Shown here: positions 20,413 to 30,242 of the stretch, in pieces | Layout of the letters: every line of letters begins with the position of its first letter | Position numbering within the stretch: position 1 is the first letter of the stretch | Origin: Natronolimnobius sp. AArcel1 | Lineage (GTDB): Archaea; Halobacteriota; Halobacteria; Halobacteriales; Natrialbaceae | DNA: 64,000 nucleotides | Direction of reading: 5' to 3' | NCBI RefSeq assembly: GCF_011043775.1 | Contig: NZ_JAAKXY010000006.1 | Coordinates: forward strand, 372,001 to 436,000 | Notes under the pieces: generated by a model | What the model saw: only the letters and a program-made list of their open reading frames with translations | Database searches by the model: none | Told to the model about the DNA's origin: nothing | Translations under genes and position numbers: made by a program

Positions 20413-21069
20413 TCACGCCACAAGCGACAGTGGGTCCTCGAACTCGAGGCCGCGCTCGAGGAGTCGGTCAACGAAGTGTGCGGTCAGATCGGGTGTGTTC
20501 CCCGCGTCATGAAACAGAACGATATCGGCCGACTCGGACTCGAGTCGATCAGAACGCGCTGCGATCTTTTCATCCAGTTCTGCAGGCGAGTCGACGGTCC
20601 AGTCCGCAACGTCGACCGTCCAGAACCAGTCTCGATCCTCGCCGTGGTCCGTGCGGTACCACTCGTACTCGATCAGGTCGGGATCAGGTGAGACGAAGCC
20701 GTCCGCCGCGAGTCGGTCCTGAAACGCTGTGGCGTGCTCGTCGCCTTTGTCGCCGAACGGGAAGCGGAATAGCTTCGCCGGGCGGCAAACGTTTGCGGCG
20801 TCGTAGACCTCTTCGAGAAGCGATTCAGTTCGCTCGAGTTCTGCGTCGAACGTCTCGACCGACAGCTCCGAGGCGTGTTTGTGGGAGTAGGCGTGATTAC
20901 CGAGGTGAAAGCCAGCCTCGAGCGCCATCTGTGCGTGGTCCGGATACTCAGCCAGTCGGCGACCCTCACAGAAGAACAGTGCAGGGACATCGCGGTCCTC
21001 GAGACGAGCCACTAGCTCTGGGAGCGTCGCCGAAGGCGCGTCATCGAGTGTGAGATAGGCCGTCGTCAT
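20413..21069 (-). CDS. Polysaccharide deacetylase-fold protein (NodB-like)
   Basis: This 218-residue enzyme has the carbohydrate esterase 4 / NodB fold, which removes acyl groups from amino sugars. The first motif is TLDDAP (residues 7-12), equivalent to TFDD. The metal-binding HxxxH is in NHAYSH (His59, His63), and RFPFGDKG is the third motif. A late VLFHDAG carries the final His. There is no signal peptide in the ATG ending at 21069; a 43-codon upstream extension is not protein-like. The substrate is unknown. Confidence 0.87.
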   Translation of the reverse strand: MTTAYLTLDDAPSATLPELVARLEDRDVPALFFCEGRRLAEYPDHAQMALEAGFHLGNHAYSHKHASELSVETFDAELERTESLLEEVYDAANVCRPAKLFRFPFGDKGDEHATAFQDRLAADGFVSPDPDLIEYEWYRTDHGEDRDWFWTVDVADWTVDSPAELDEKIAARSDRLESESADIVLFHDAGNTPDLTAHFVDRLLERGLEFEDPLSLVA

Positions 21070-21152
21070 CACTCGTGAATCAGATGGGCTAGGCGAAGTC
21101 GATGACGGTTTCCCGCAAAACAGAGTGCAATTGCGCTGGGAATCGGTGCCGC

Positions 21153-21515
21153 TCAGGCCTCGAACGTTTCTTCGTCGAGCCACGTCCCTGCCCAGCACTC
21201 GATTTCGTCGAACACTGGCTCGAGCGATCGCCCTTTGTCTGTCAGGCTGTAGTAGGTCGCAATCGGGGACTCTTCCTCGAGTCGGCGTTCGACAAAGCCC
21301 ATTTCACCGAGGTCATCGAGCACGCGCGAGAGCGTGCGTGCGTTCGCGTCAGTCGAGCGCTTGAGTTCGTTAAAGCGCTGTTCGCCCTCGAGCAGTTCGT
21401 GAAGGACTGCCAGTCGCCACTGGGAACCGATCTGCTCGAGCGATTCGATGACGGGGCAGGCGGTTGACTCGTGGTCACCATCTCGCGTCTCGGTCTGGGT
21501 GGGTGTAGATGCCAT
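21153..21515 (-). CDS. HxlR-family transcriptional regulator
   Basis: This 120-residue winged-helix protein has the HxlR pattern: CPVIESLEQIGSQWRLAVLH with the N-terminal sensing Cys, RFNELKRSTDANARTLSRVL as the recognition helix, and the wing ATYYSLTDKGRSLEPVF. HxlR proteins often sense thiol or aldehyde stress through that Cys. It lies divergent from the penicillin-acylase gene, with about 160 bases between, so that gene is a possible target. Confidence 0.92.
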   Translation of the reverse strand: MASTPTQTETRDGDHESTACPVIESLEQIGSQWRLAVLHELLEGEQRFNELKRSTDANARTLSRVLDDLGEMGFVERRLEEESPIATYYSLTDKGRSLEPVFDEIECWAGTWLDEETFEA

Positions 21516-21674
21516 CAGCGGGTCTTACCCCGGAGTACGTGACAGCGCCGTATAGCAGTTCGGCTTCGAACCAGCTATCACAGTGATAGTGCCTCGAGTT
21601 CGTCACTGACGAATGTGGGGTGGGCAACCTGACAGTTATGGGGGCCGAGATACTGGTCTCTGCTAGCGATTGTG

Positions 21675-24200
21675 ATGAACGAGACGACACGGCGTGGCCT
21701 ACTCGCGGGAGCGCTTGCTGCAGGCGTTGGTGGGCTGTCACTGCACTCCGTGAGTGACCTCCTCGAGACCGTTGCGCCGCTTTCGGGTCGGGCCTGGGAC
21801 GCAGCCGATCGGGACCTCTCATCGCAGGTCGAGAGTCCGCACGGACCCGCCACTGTCCACTATGACGAGTACGGCGTCCCGACGATTGCGGCTGAGACGG
21901 ACGAGGCCGCGTCGTTTGCCGTCGGCTACGTGCAGGCGTTTGACCGCCTGTTCCAACTCGATATCCAACGGCGCGTTATGCGCGGGCAGGTCTCCGAACT
22001 CGCTGGCGAGGCAACGGTCTCCGACGACCGATTTTACACGATGATGGACTTCGCCAGTGCCGCTGAAGCAACCTGGGACCTCGTTCGTGAGACGCCCGCC
22101 GGGCCACTCATCGAGGCCTACGCCGCCGGCGTCAACGCCGCCATCGACGGCGAACAGCTCCCACTCGAGTTCGAGTTACTGGGGTACGAACCCCGCGAGT
22201 GGACGCCTGTCGATACGCTGTTGATGGAAAAACAAATCTCGTGGGACCTGACGGGGAACTTCAGCGAACTTCGCCGCGAGGTGATCGCGGAGCGACTGGG
22301 TGCAGACATCCTCGAGGAGTTGTATCCCGAGTCTCTGGATCACGAGGTCCCCATTCTGCACGACGACATCGAGGGGGACCGACTCGAGGAGACTGAATTC
22401 ACTCACCTTGGCGAGACAGAGCATGTGCGTTCGCTCGGGAGTACCGAAGGGCAAGCGACGGGTGAGCACAGTGTTGGCCACGAACTGGCGAGTTGGGTTT
22501 CAGGCTTCGAGTCACCGCCGGGTGTCGGCTCGAATAGCTGGGTGGTGGGAGGCGAACACACCGAAAGCGGGGTCCCAATTGTCGCCTACGACCCGCATCT
22601 TTCCTTGATGACGCCGCCGCTGTGGTACGAACAACACGTCGAGACGCCACGCGTCTCCGTTCGCGGCGCGACGTTTCCCGGCGTCCCGTTCGTCATTGCA
22701 GGAGCGAACGAGACTGGCGTCTGGTCCTTTACCAACGTCGGGGCGGACGTCCTCGACTGCTATGAGTACGATCTACGCGAATCGGCGTCCGACTCGTCCG
22801 ACACAACTGAGACGGACAACGCGAGCGACGACCTCGAGACGGCGACTGACGCCGACGAGTACTACTACGACGGCGAGTGGCGTGAGTTCGACACTGAAAC
22901 CCGCGAACTCGTCGTTTCCGGCGGTGAGAACCAAACGATCCACCTCAAAAAGACCGTCCACGGCCCCGTCCTCGAGCGCGAGGGCCAGACGGTCGGCGTC
23001 GCCTGGACAGGCCACACTGCAACCCGAACGACGGAAGCGATCTACGAGTTCGAACGCAGCGACGGCCTTGAGGACGTACTCGATGCAACCCGGAAGTTCG
23101 ACCTGCCGACGCAGAATCTGGTTTATGCGGACGCTGACGGCCGGACGCTGTACTATGCGACTGGCAAACTGCCGATTCGTCGCATCGATGGCGACCCAGT
23201 CGCTGGCAATCAGGTCTTCGACGGCTCTGCGGGCGAGGGCGAGTGGGACGGGTTTACGCCCTTCGGTGAGTCCTCGTGGGAAGGGTTTGTCCCGTTCGAG
23301 GAGAAGCCACACGCGATCGACGCAGACGTCCTCGCAACGGCGAACCAGCGCGTCGTCGACGATCCTGACCACTACATCGGTGTCGACTACGCAACGCCAT
23401 ATCGCGGTGCCCGCATCGCAGAGCGACTCAGCGACCGCCTCGAGTCGGGCGAGCCGACTGATTTCGATTTCCATCGCGACCTGCAGAACGATATCGTCGA
23501 TGGCCGAGTCGAGCAGTTCCGTCCCGCGTTACTCGAGGCAGTCGCCGAAGACGAGACAATCGACGATCGCGTGGCCGACGCGGCCGCCACACTCGAGGCG
23601 TGGGATGCGCGAATGGCCCGCGACTCGTCACCTGCGCTGGTGTTTGCCCGCTGGCTGGCCCACTACCGCGAGGCCGTTTTCGAGCCGGCGTTTGCCGACC
23701 ACGAACTTGACGAGTCGTACTATCCGAACGACTGGGTGCTCGCAGGTCTCGAGTCCGAGAGCCGATGGTTCGACGAGCGCACGCGTGCGGATACAATGGT
23801 GGCAGCACTGCGAGACGCACTCGAGGAGATCGATGCCGAGGGGTGGGACACCTACGGCGACTGGAACTCGACTCGGACGCTCGAGCATCCGTTCAGCGTC
23901 GAAGCGCCGTTTCTGGACTACGAAGAGCGCCCAGCGGATGGCTCCGTCGCGACGGTCAAGAACTATCGGGTCGAAAGCGGCGTCGGAGCGAGTTGGCGGA
24001 TGATCGTTGAACCCGGCGGTGACGCAACGGCGATTCTTCCCGGCGGGAACTCGGGTGATTACTTCTCCCCACACTACGACGATCAACTCCAGTTGTGGCT
24101 CGACGGCGACCAAAAGTCGATGACAAGAACCGGACGAACCGATGGCGAGGCCGATGCGACGTTCGTTGCAACCGACGCCGCAGCTGGGGGCGATCAATGA
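21675..24200 (+). CDS. Tat-exported penicillin acylase-family N-terminal nucleophile hydrolase
   Basis: This is an amide hydrolase of the penicillin/AHL acylase family, 841 residues. The N-terminus NETTRRGLLAGALAAGVGG is a twin-arginine-type signal, so the folded enzyme should reach the cell surface. The family's self-cleavage site is seen in GVGSNSWVVGG: the Ser at about 286, after Gly, would become the beta-subunit N-terminal nucleophile. Alpha-subunit marks are YGVPTIAA and AVGYVQAFDRLFQLD. An acidic Ser/Thr/Asp insert of about 30 residues lies in the beta part. The substrate could be a beta-lactam, an acyl-homoserine lactone or a peptide; the sequence does not decide. Confidence 0.92.
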   Translation: MNETTRRGLLAGALAAGVGGLSLHSVSDLLETVAPLSGRAWDAADRDLSSQVESPHGPATVHYDEYGVPTIAAETDEAASFAVGYVQAFDRLFQLDIQRRVMRGQVSELAGEATVSDDRFYTMMDFASAAEATWDLVRETPAGPLIEAYAAGVNAAIDGEQLPLEFELLGYEPREWTPVDTLLMEKQISWDLTGNFSELRREVIAERLGADILEELYPESLDHEVPILHDDIEGDRLEETEFTHLGETEHVRSLGSTEGQATGEHSVGHELASWVSGFESPPGVGSNSWVVGGEHTESGVPIVAYDPHLSLMTPPLWYEQHVETPRVSVRGATFPGVPFVIAGANETGVWSFTNVGADVLDCYEYDLRESASDSSDTTETDNASDDLETATDADEYYYDGEWREFDTETRELVVSGGENQTIHLKKTVHGPVLEREGQTVGVAWTGHTATRTTEAIYEFERSDGLEDVLDATRKFDLPTQNLVYADADGRTLYYATGKLPIRRIDGDPVAGNQVFDGSAGEGEWDGFTPFGESSWEGFVPFEEKPHAIDADVLATANQRVVDDPDHYIGVDYATPYRGARIAERLSDRLESGEPTDFDFHRDLQNDIVDGRVEQFRPALLEAVAEDETIDDRVADAAATLEAWDARMARDSSPALVFARWLAHYREAVFEPAFADHELDESYYPNDWVLAGLESESRWFDERTRADTMVAALRDALEEIDAEGWDTYGDWNSTRTLEHPFSVEAPFLDYEERPADGSVATVKNYRVESGVGASWRMIVEPGGDATAILPGGNSGDYFSPHYDDQLQLWLDGDQKSMTRTGRTDGEADATFVATDAAAGGDQ

Positions 24201-24667
24201 CCGAGCCACACGCGTCGCCATCGGACGATGATGTCGCAGGGAGCGATACCGACGACGTGACTGACACGCCAGACAGATCCAGTACTGCCACGCACGACAG
24301 CCGACAGGAACAGCACCACCGCTCACCGCTAGCGTCGCAGGCACTGGCGCTCCTTGAGCGCGCCAGAACGGAGTCCGGCGTCCACGCAGGTGCGCTTTGT
24401 CTCTGCGTCAGTATCGGACTCGTACTTGCGTGGGTCCACTGGCTTGGACTCGTCGCCGGGGGCGCAGCGGTCGGGCTGGTGTCACCGACGCGGACGCGAG
24501 CCATACTGGGTGGCGTTGCCTTTGGACTCCTCGCGCTTGGCGCGTTCGCGCTCACGCTTGGGGAGACGACACGCGTTGTCCTCGAGATGACGCCAGTTGT
24601 CTACGCGACAGGTGCAAGCGCAGTCGGACTGGCAGTGCTTGGGTCGCTGAGCAGAGTGGTCCTCTAA
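24197..24667 (+). CDS. Small membrane protein coupled to the acylase gene
   Basis: This 156-residue protein has a hydrophilic, acidic N-terminal part (about 60 residues) and four predicted hydrophobic helices, starting with ALCLCVSIGLVLAWVHWLGL. Its ATG overlaps the acylase stop as ATGA, so translation is coupled. The association with a secreted hydrolase suggests a role in its maturation or anchoring; this is inference from position. I recognise no family. Confidence 0.72.
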   Translation: MTEPHASPSDDDVAGSDTDDVTDTPDRSSTATHDSRQEQHHRSPLASQALALLERARTESGVHAGALCLCVSIGLVLAWVHWLGLVAGGAAVGLVSPTRTRAILGGVAFGLLALGAFALTLGETTRVVLEMTPVVYATGASAVGLAVLGSLSRVVL

Positions 24668-24804
24668 CAGAGACTGGTGCGGCCAGTCAGTACCACATCT
24701 GCACCTGGACGACAGCTGCATGTCAAATCGATCCGAACCGTCAGTAGGAGCCGTACGGCACTCTCACGGTGGGGTCCTATGACACCTTCGTACGTCCATC
24801 GGGT

Positions 24805-25011
24805 ATGCGACTCATTCTCAATGAATCGACGAACACCGTTCACCGGGCGCGTCACGACACCGGCGACCAGGTGGCTGACTGCGGTGCGCTCAGACACGTC
24901 ACCCATCGCGAGGTCCACCCACTCGAGGAGGCCGACCTCGAGTCGGAATCGGCGGACGAGCGCGCGATCAATCGCTGCGGGCGCTGTTTCGATGGCTATG
25001 GTGGCTACTAA
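24805..25011 (+). CDS. Small haloarchaeal protein with putative zinc site
   Basis: This 68-residue protein begins MRLILNESTNTVHRARHD. It has a Cys in DCGALRHV, several His (RHVTHREVH) and a closing CGRC in NRCGRCFDGYGGY. The Cys and His arrangement suggests one zinc site. The start at 24805 was chosen because the family-like pattern begins there. It is monocistronic, before the catalase gene. Function unknown. Confidence 0.65.
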   Translation: MRLILNESTNTVHRARHDTGDQVADCGALRHVTHREVHPLEEADLESESADERAINRCGRCFDGYGGY

Positions 25012-25177
25012 CTGTGGGGTCTCTACTCTGCTGATCCCGTAGAAGCCCCGGTACGGCCTGCAACGTAACAGCCATCGTTTATGGCGCTGGTCGGTGCCAA
25101 CTTGATACCCGCCACCACGCTTGTCCGTGGGTTCTGGCGGTCAGGGACGACCGCCACGTCACCGACTACACCGAGCC

Positions 25178-27427
25178 ATGTCAGACGAGACTCCAACCGA
25201 CGACACGCGCCATGAGGAATCGACGACAGACTCCAACCCAGAGGCCGCAACAGACGGCGGCTCGAGCCAGCCCGGCACGAGCGATGATACTGACGGAGTC
25301 GACGAGGCGAGCAAGCAGGACCAACTCGAGGACGTACGCGAAAACCCGGAGGGAGAGGACCTCACCTCTGATCACGGCGTGAAGATCAGCGATACGGACA
25401 ACTCCCTGAAGGCGGGCGAGCGCGGGCCGACGATCATGGAGGACTTCCACTTCCGGGAGAAGATGACTCAGTTCGACCACGAGTCGATCCCGGAGCGGGT
25501 CGTCCACGCCCGCGGAACGGGTGCACACGGTTACTTCCAGCCATACGAGGACCCGGATTTGGGTGACGAGTACGACGATCTCGAGGAGATAACGAAGGCC
25601 AAAGTCCTCACGAATTCAGACCAGAAGACACCGGTGTTCACTCGGTTTTCGACCGTTGTGGGCTCTCGAGGCTCCTCGGACACTGTTCGAGATGTTCGAG
25701 GCTTTGCGACGAAGTTCTACACGGAGGAGGGCAACTGGGACCTCGTCGGGAACAATATGCCGCCCTTTTTCATCCAAGATGCGATGGAGTTCCCCGATCT
25801 GGTTCACGCGATTAAACCCGAACCCGACGATGCGATTCCGCAGGCCTCGGCGGCCCACGACACGTTCTGGGATTTTGCCTCGCTCAAGCCCGAGATCACG
25901 CATATGATTATGTGGGTCCTTTCGGGACGGGCACTTCCCCGCGCGTACCGGATGATGCAGGGCTTCGGCGTCCATACCTTCCGACTGGTCAACGACGACG
26001 GCGACGCTGTATTCGTCAAATTCCACTGGACGCCCAAACTCGGCACCCACCAGCTCGTCTGGGACGAAACGACGAAGCTCTGGGGCAAGGACTCGGATTT
26101 CAACCGAAAAGGTCTCTACGACGTCATCGAGGAGGGGTACGACCCCGAGTGGGAACTCGGCGTGCAGATCTTCGACGAGGAGCAAGCCGAGGAGTTCGAC
26201 TTCGATGTCCTCGATCCGACGAAGATTGTCCCCGAGACCGAAGTCCCGGTCCGGCCGATTGGCAAGATGGTGCTGAACGAGACACCGGACAACTTTTTCG
26301 CCGAAGTCGAGCAGGTCGCGTTCCACCCCGGAAACGTGGTTCCGGGGATCGACTTCTCGAACGACCCGCTCCTTCAGGGACGACTCTTCTCCTATCAGGA
26401 TACCCAGCTCAACCGCTTCGGCAGTGCCAACTGGGACGAAATTCCGATCAACCGGCCCATCGCCGAACGGCACAACAACCAGCGCGCCGGCTTCATGCGC
26501 CAGGAGATCAACGAGGGAAAAGCCTCCTACAAACCCAATTCCATCGGCGACGACGACCCACAGGAGGTTCCCGAGGAAGAAGGCGGCTACGAGCACTTCG
26601 CCGAGAAGATAGACGGCAAGAAAATCAGAAACCGCAGCGACAGCTTCGGGGACCACTTCACACAGGCACGGCTGTTCTGGAACAGCATGTCCGAGCCCGA
26701 AAAGCAGATCATCGTCGACGCTGCCCACTTCGAACTCGGGAAGGTCGACCGCATGGAGATCCGCGAGCGGATGGTCTACGACCTGTTCAACAACGTTGAC
26801 CACGAGTTTGCGAAACGCGTTGCGGACGGAATCGGCGTCGAACCGCCCGAGTCACCCGGCGACGAGATGCCAGACCACGACCGAGAAGATCCCTCGCTCA
26901 GCATGGAAAATCGGACGCCGGACACTATCGAAACCCGCAAAATTGCGATGCTGATCGACGATGGCTTCGATGACGACCACGTCTCGGAGCTTCGCTCGGC
27001 CTTAGAAGAGGAGGGCGCTCGAGTCAAGATCATCTCGAAAGTCCTCGGCGAGAAGTCGGGAGCCAACGGCGAGACCGTCGAACCGGACAAACACCACGTC
27101 GCGGCGGCCTCGGTCTCGTTCGACGCAGTCCTCATCCCTGGCGGCAGCGAGAGCGTCGACGCCATGCGCCAGCAGGGCTCGCCGAAACACTTCGTTGCGG
27201 AGGCGTTCAAACACTACAAGCCAATCGCGGCAGTCGGTGAGGGGACGAAGCTTCTCGAGGCAGTCGACCTGCCAGACACCGACATCGCCGACGACGGCGA
27301 CCTCGTCTCGGATACCGGTGTCGTCACCTGTCGCAACGACGATCTCGAGGAGTTCGCCGAAGCGTTCCGCGATGCCATTGCCCAGCACCGTCACTGGGAC
27401 CGAGAGCCGGAGGAAGTGCCGGCATAG
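25178..27427 (+). CDS. katE: Large-subunit catalase with C-terminal DJ-1/PfpI-like domain
   Basis: This haem catalase breaks down hydrogen peroxide; at 749 residues it belongs to the large-subunit (HPII-like) clade. The distal His is in VVHARGTGAHGYF (about residue 110), the distal Asn in VGNNMPPFF, and the proximal haem Tyr in RLFSYQDTQLNRFG. Residues from about 605 form a flavodoxin-like domain (KIAMLIDDGFDDDHVSEL, VLIPGGSESVDAMR) whose nucleophile elbow reads AVGEGTKLL without Cys, so it is structural rather than catalytic, as in HPII. The N-terminal 75 residues are acidic and probably disordered. No KatG is in the window. Confidence 0.95.
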   Translation: MSDETPTDDTRHEESTTDSNPEAATDGGSSQPGTSDDTDGVDEASKQDQLEDVRENPEGEDLTSDHGVKISDTDNSLKAGERGPTIMEDFHFREKMTQFDHESIPERVVHARGTGAHGYFQPYEDPDLGDEYDDLEEITKAKVLTNSDQKTPVFTRFSTVVGSRGSSDTVRDVRGFATKFYTEEGNWDLVGNNMPPFFIQDAMEFPDLVHAIKPEPDDAIPQASAAHDTFWDFASLKPEITHMIMWVLSGRALPRAYRMMQGFGVHTFRLVNDDGDAVFVKFHWTPKLGTHQLVWDETTKLWGKDSDFNRKGLYDVIEEGYDPEWELGVQIFDEEQAEEFDFDVLDPTKIVPETEVPVRPIGKMVLNETPDNFFAEVEQVAFHPGNVVPGIDFSNDPLLQGRLFSYQDTQLNRFGSANWDEIPINRPIAERHNNQRAGFMRQEINEGKASYKPNSIGDDDPQEVPEEEGGYEHFAEKIDGKKIRNRSDSFGDHFTQARLFWNSMSEPEKQIIVDAAHFELGKVDRMEIRERMVYDLFNNVDHEFAKRVADGIGVEPPESPGDEMPDHDREDPSLSMENRTPDTIETRKIAMLIDDGFDDDHVSELRSALEEEGARVKIISKVLGEKSGANGETVEPDKHHVAAASVSFDAVLIPGGSESVDAMRQQGSPKHFVAEAFKHYKPIAAVGEGTKLLEAVDLPDTDIADDGDLVSDTGVVTCRNDDLEEFAEAFRDAIAQHRHWDREPEEVPA

Positions 27428-27466
27428 GCGTTTCCGTCGGTTTGTTTTCGACTGATATAGACGCCC

Positions 27467-29692
27467 CTATACGTCTACGTCCTCTCGAGCAGCCTCGAGG
27501 TGTCGTCGCTCGATAACCACCTCATCAGCCTTCTCGTTCGCCTCATCTGGCTCGCATTCGTCCGCGACTTCTCGAATGGCTTTCATCGAGGCGTCCCGAA
27601 CCAGCGCCTCGAGATCCGCACCGGTGTAGCCCTCGAGATCGGCTGCGAGGTCCGTGATGTCGACATCGTCGCTAAGTGGTTTGCCGCGGGTGTGAACCTC
27701 GAGAATCTTCTCGCGGGCTTCGGCGGTCGGTTCGCCGACGAGGACGTGCGTATCGAGTCGTCCGGGTCGGAGCAAGGCAGGGTCGATGAAGTCCTTGCGG
27801 TTGGTCGCCGCGAGGACGACGAGATTCGGATTCTCGCGCATGCCGTCCAGTTCGGTCAGGAGTTGAGAGACGACGCGCTCGGTGACCTCATGGCTATCGC
27901 CTCGAGCGGCGGTGATGGCGTCGATTTCGTCGAAGAAGACAATCGACGGCGCGGACTGCCGGGCGCGTTCGAACACCTCGCGGATGGCCTTTTCGCTCTC
28001 GCCAACGTAGCGGTCGATGATTTCGGGACCGTCGACGCGGACGAAGTTCACATCTGTTTCACCCGCTAACGCGCGCGCCATCAACGTTTTTCCTGTGCCT
28101 GGCGGGCCATACAGCAAGACGCCCGATGGCGGATCTGTGTTCGTTTTCTCGAACAGTTGATCGTAGGTCAACGGCCATTCGACGGACTCGCGAAGGGTCT
28201 GTTTGGCCTCCTCGAGGCCACCAACGTCTGAAAAGTCCGTGTTTGGCGACTCGGCAACGTACTCGCGCATCGCCGATGGTTCGATTGAGGCGAGTGCCTC
28301 GTCGAAGTGTCGCTTTTGGACTGTGGGATTTCGATTCCATTCGTCGCGCTCGTCGGTTTCGGTCGGGCGGCTACGGATGGCTGCCATCGCGGCCTCACTT
28401 GCGACGCCGTCGAGATCCGCGCCGACGAAGCCGTGTGTGCGCCGAGCGATTGCCTCTACACTGACGTCGTCCCCGAGGGGCATCCCACGGGTGTGAACCT
28501 CGAGAATCTCCTTGCGACCCTGTTCGTCGGGGACGCCGATCTGAATCTCGCGGTCGAAGCGGCCGCCACGACGCAGGGCGGGGTCAATCGAGTCGACGCG
28601 GTTGGTCGCGCCGATGACGATCACTTCGCCACGGGCGTCGAGGCCGTCCATCAGCGTCAGTAACTGGCCGACGATGCGGTTTTCGGCGTCCCCGTCGTCG
28701 TCGCGCTGGCCTGCGATGGAGTCGATTTCATCGAAGAAGATGATCGTTGGCGCGTCCGCTTCGGCTTCCTCGAACACCTCCCGCAGGCGTTCTTCGCTCT
28801 CGCCTTTGTACTTCGACATGATCTCCGGACCGGAGACCGTCTCGAAGTTCGCATCGACTTCGTTCGCGACCGCGCGGGCGATCAGCGTTTTCCCGGTTCC
28901 TGGCGGGCCATACAGCAAGACACCCGATGGCGGATCGACACTCAGCCGCTGGAACAGTTCCGGCTCCGACAGCGGCAGTTCGATCATCTCCCGGACGAGT
29001 TCGAGTTCCTCGTCTAACCCACCGATATCCTCGTAGGTAACGCCCGACCCGGCTGTCTCACTCTCGATATCAGCGTCGGCTGCGGCGTCACTCGTGGACG
29101 CTCCCGATCCGCCCGAGGCAGACTTGTTTGTGCCGCTCGAGGCGTTCGCTGTGTTCGAACTCGCTGTTGGGGACCCGCTCGCGTCGACGATCCGGATCGT
29201 GGTCGTACTCGAGATGCGAACGTCGCCGTTGGGATCGGTATCGATGACTTTGAACGGTTCCTGGCCGAGTCCTTCGACGCGGATTTGCTCGCCCGAGCGG
29301 ACGGGGCGATTGCGGAGTTTCTTCGTCGCTTCGCGCTCGGCGAGGCGGCGCTGGTCGCTCGAGACGGCAGGCGGCGCTCGCAGTGTGACGCGGTCGGCTT
29401 CCTGAATCGAGGATTTGTCTTTCGTCCGGACGGTAACGGTGTCACCGACGTGAACGCCGGCGTTTGCGCGCGTATCGCCGTCGATCTGGACGACGTTTTC
29501 GGGGACCGACGGATCGGCCGGCCACATCTTCGCGACGGTTTCTGCATCACCCTCGATAACGACCGTGTCGCCGCTCAACACGCCGAGTTGCCGGCGCGCG
29601 AGTTCGGGAATGCGTGCCACGCCGCGGCCAGCATCTCGTTTCTCCGCGGCTCGTACTGACAGCGAAACGCCGTCCGAATCCGACCCACTCAT
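27467..29692 (-). CDS. cdc48: CDC48/VCP-type AAA+ ATPase
   Basis: This double AAA+ unfoldase works with the archaeal proteasome and in remodelling complexes. An N domain (about 1-170) is followed by a Ser/Ala/Gly-rich linker (about 172-218) that is longer than in most archaeal members. D1 Walker A GPPGTGKT is at 262-269 with FFDEID, and D2 Walker A GPPGTGKT at 530-537 with FFDEID. The D1 arginine region ALRRGGRFD and the D2 ALLRPGRLD are intact. Haloarchaea often encode several paralogues; the linker suggests this may be an accessory one. The start is at the ATG ending at 29692. Confidence 0.96.
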   Translation of the reverse strand: MSGSDSDGVSLSVRAAEKRDAGRGVARIPELARRQLGVLSGDTVVIEGDAETVAKMWPADPSVPENVVQIDGDTRANAGVHVGDTVTVRTKDKSSIQEADRVTLRAPPAVSSDQRRLAEREATKKLRNRPVRSGEQIRVEGLGQEPFKVIDTDPNGDVRISSTTTIRIVDASGSPTASSNTANASSGTNKSASGGSGASTSDAAADADIESETAGSGVTYEDIGGLDEELELVREMIELPLSEPELFQRLSVDPPSGVLLYGPPGTGKTLIARAVANEVDANFETVSGPEIMSKYKGESEERLREVFEEAEADAPTIIFFDEIDSIAGQRDDDGDAENRIVGQLLTLMDGLDARGEVIVIGATNRVDSIDPALRRGGRFDREIQIGVPDEQGRKEILEVHTRGMPLGDDVSVEAIARRTHGFVGADLDGVASEAAMAAIRSRPTETDERDEWNRNPTVQKRHFDEALASIEPSAMREYVAESPNTDFSDVGGLEEAKQTLRESVEWPLTYDQLFEKTNTDPPSGVLLYGPPGTGKTLMARALAGETDVNFVRVDGPEIIDRYVGESEKAIREVFERARQSAPSIVFFDEIDAITAARGDSHEVTERVVSQLLTELDGMRENPNLVVLAATNRKDFIDPALLRPGRLDTHVLVGEPTAEAREKILEVHTRGKPLSDDVDITDLAADLEGYTGADLEALVRDASMKAIREVADECEPDEANEKADEVVIERRHLEAAREDVDV

Positions 29693-29834
29693 ACGCACGT
29701 CTTTCGTGGCCCCCGTCTTGAGAATTTCCCAACAATTCTATCTCGGCAACTGACCGGTTAGCACAGCAAATCGTCACCGAACCTCGGACTGTGCCGGTGA
29801 AACGCATTTGGTTATCGCTGTCTCATCGTCTGGC

Positions 29835-29969
29835 ATGGTGGTCCAGACCGAGCGCGACGACGCCACGTGGTTCGAGTGTGAGACCTGTGGCTTGCTCTTC
29901 GACGAGCAGTCGGATGCAACCGAACACGAAAAACACTGTGACGGCACCGATCCGTCCTACATTCAGTGA
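29835..29969 (+). CDS. 44-residue zinc-finger protein (DUF7128-like)
   Basis: This short gene codes for MVVQTERDDATWFECETCGL and continues to a stop at 29967-29969. CETC and the later HEKHC give a CxxC...HxxxC zinc finger. I recognise the pattern, with the ending DPSYIQ, as a conserved haloarchaeal protein (DUF7128). It diverges from cdc48. Its function is unknown; small zinc fingers of this size may bind nucleic acid or a protein partner. Confidence 0.82.
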   Translation: MVVQTERDDATWFECETCGLLFDEQSDATEHEKHCDGTDPSYIQ

Positions 29970-29994
29970 GCACGCGACGCCAGCATCACAGTCC

Positions 29995-30240
29995 CTACTC
30001 GAGTCGCTCGCGGTGTTCAGCCGCGAGGTCTTGAGCCTGCTCGCGGGTGTGTGTCTCCTCCCAGCGAACCTGGTCGCCGTCGCCGTAGGCCAGCGCCGTC
30101 TTGAGTTCATCGCGGAGAATCCCGTCTCCGACCGACTGGACGGTTCCATCGGCAGTCCCGAGTTCGTAGACGCCAGGCCGATCAGGCGCACTCGAGACGG
30201 TCGCCCGCTCGAGGTCGCGCCAGGGTTTCTGCAGCGGCAT
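29995..30240 (-). CDS. Small protein with GIY-YIG-like core (DUF7508-like)
   Basis: This 81-residue protein begins MPLQKPWRDLERATVSSAPD, then RPGVYELGTADGTVQSVGDG. PGVYEL and the following G-V-GDG resemble the first strands of a GIY-YIG domain, but the catalytic Arg/Glu pattern is not evident, so nuclease activity is doubtful. I recall a haloarchaeal family DUF7508 of this form. The gene ends at 29995 and starts 2 bases after the stop of the DUF5796-like gene, so they form an operon. Confidence 0.78.
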   Translation of the reverse strand: MPLQKPWRDLERATVSSAPDRPGVYELGTADGTVQSVGDGILRDELKTALAYGDGDQVRWEETHTREQAQDLAAEHRERLE

Positions 30241-30242
30241 GT

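Noticed and set aside
22696-24003. 435-codon frame within the acylase gene
   Set aside because: It is a same-strand shadow in another frame, with a Ser/Arg/Thr-rich translation.
25616-26803. 395-codon open frame opposite the catalase gene
   Set aside because: It is antisense to a complete catalase with all active-site residues, and its translation shows no family pattern.
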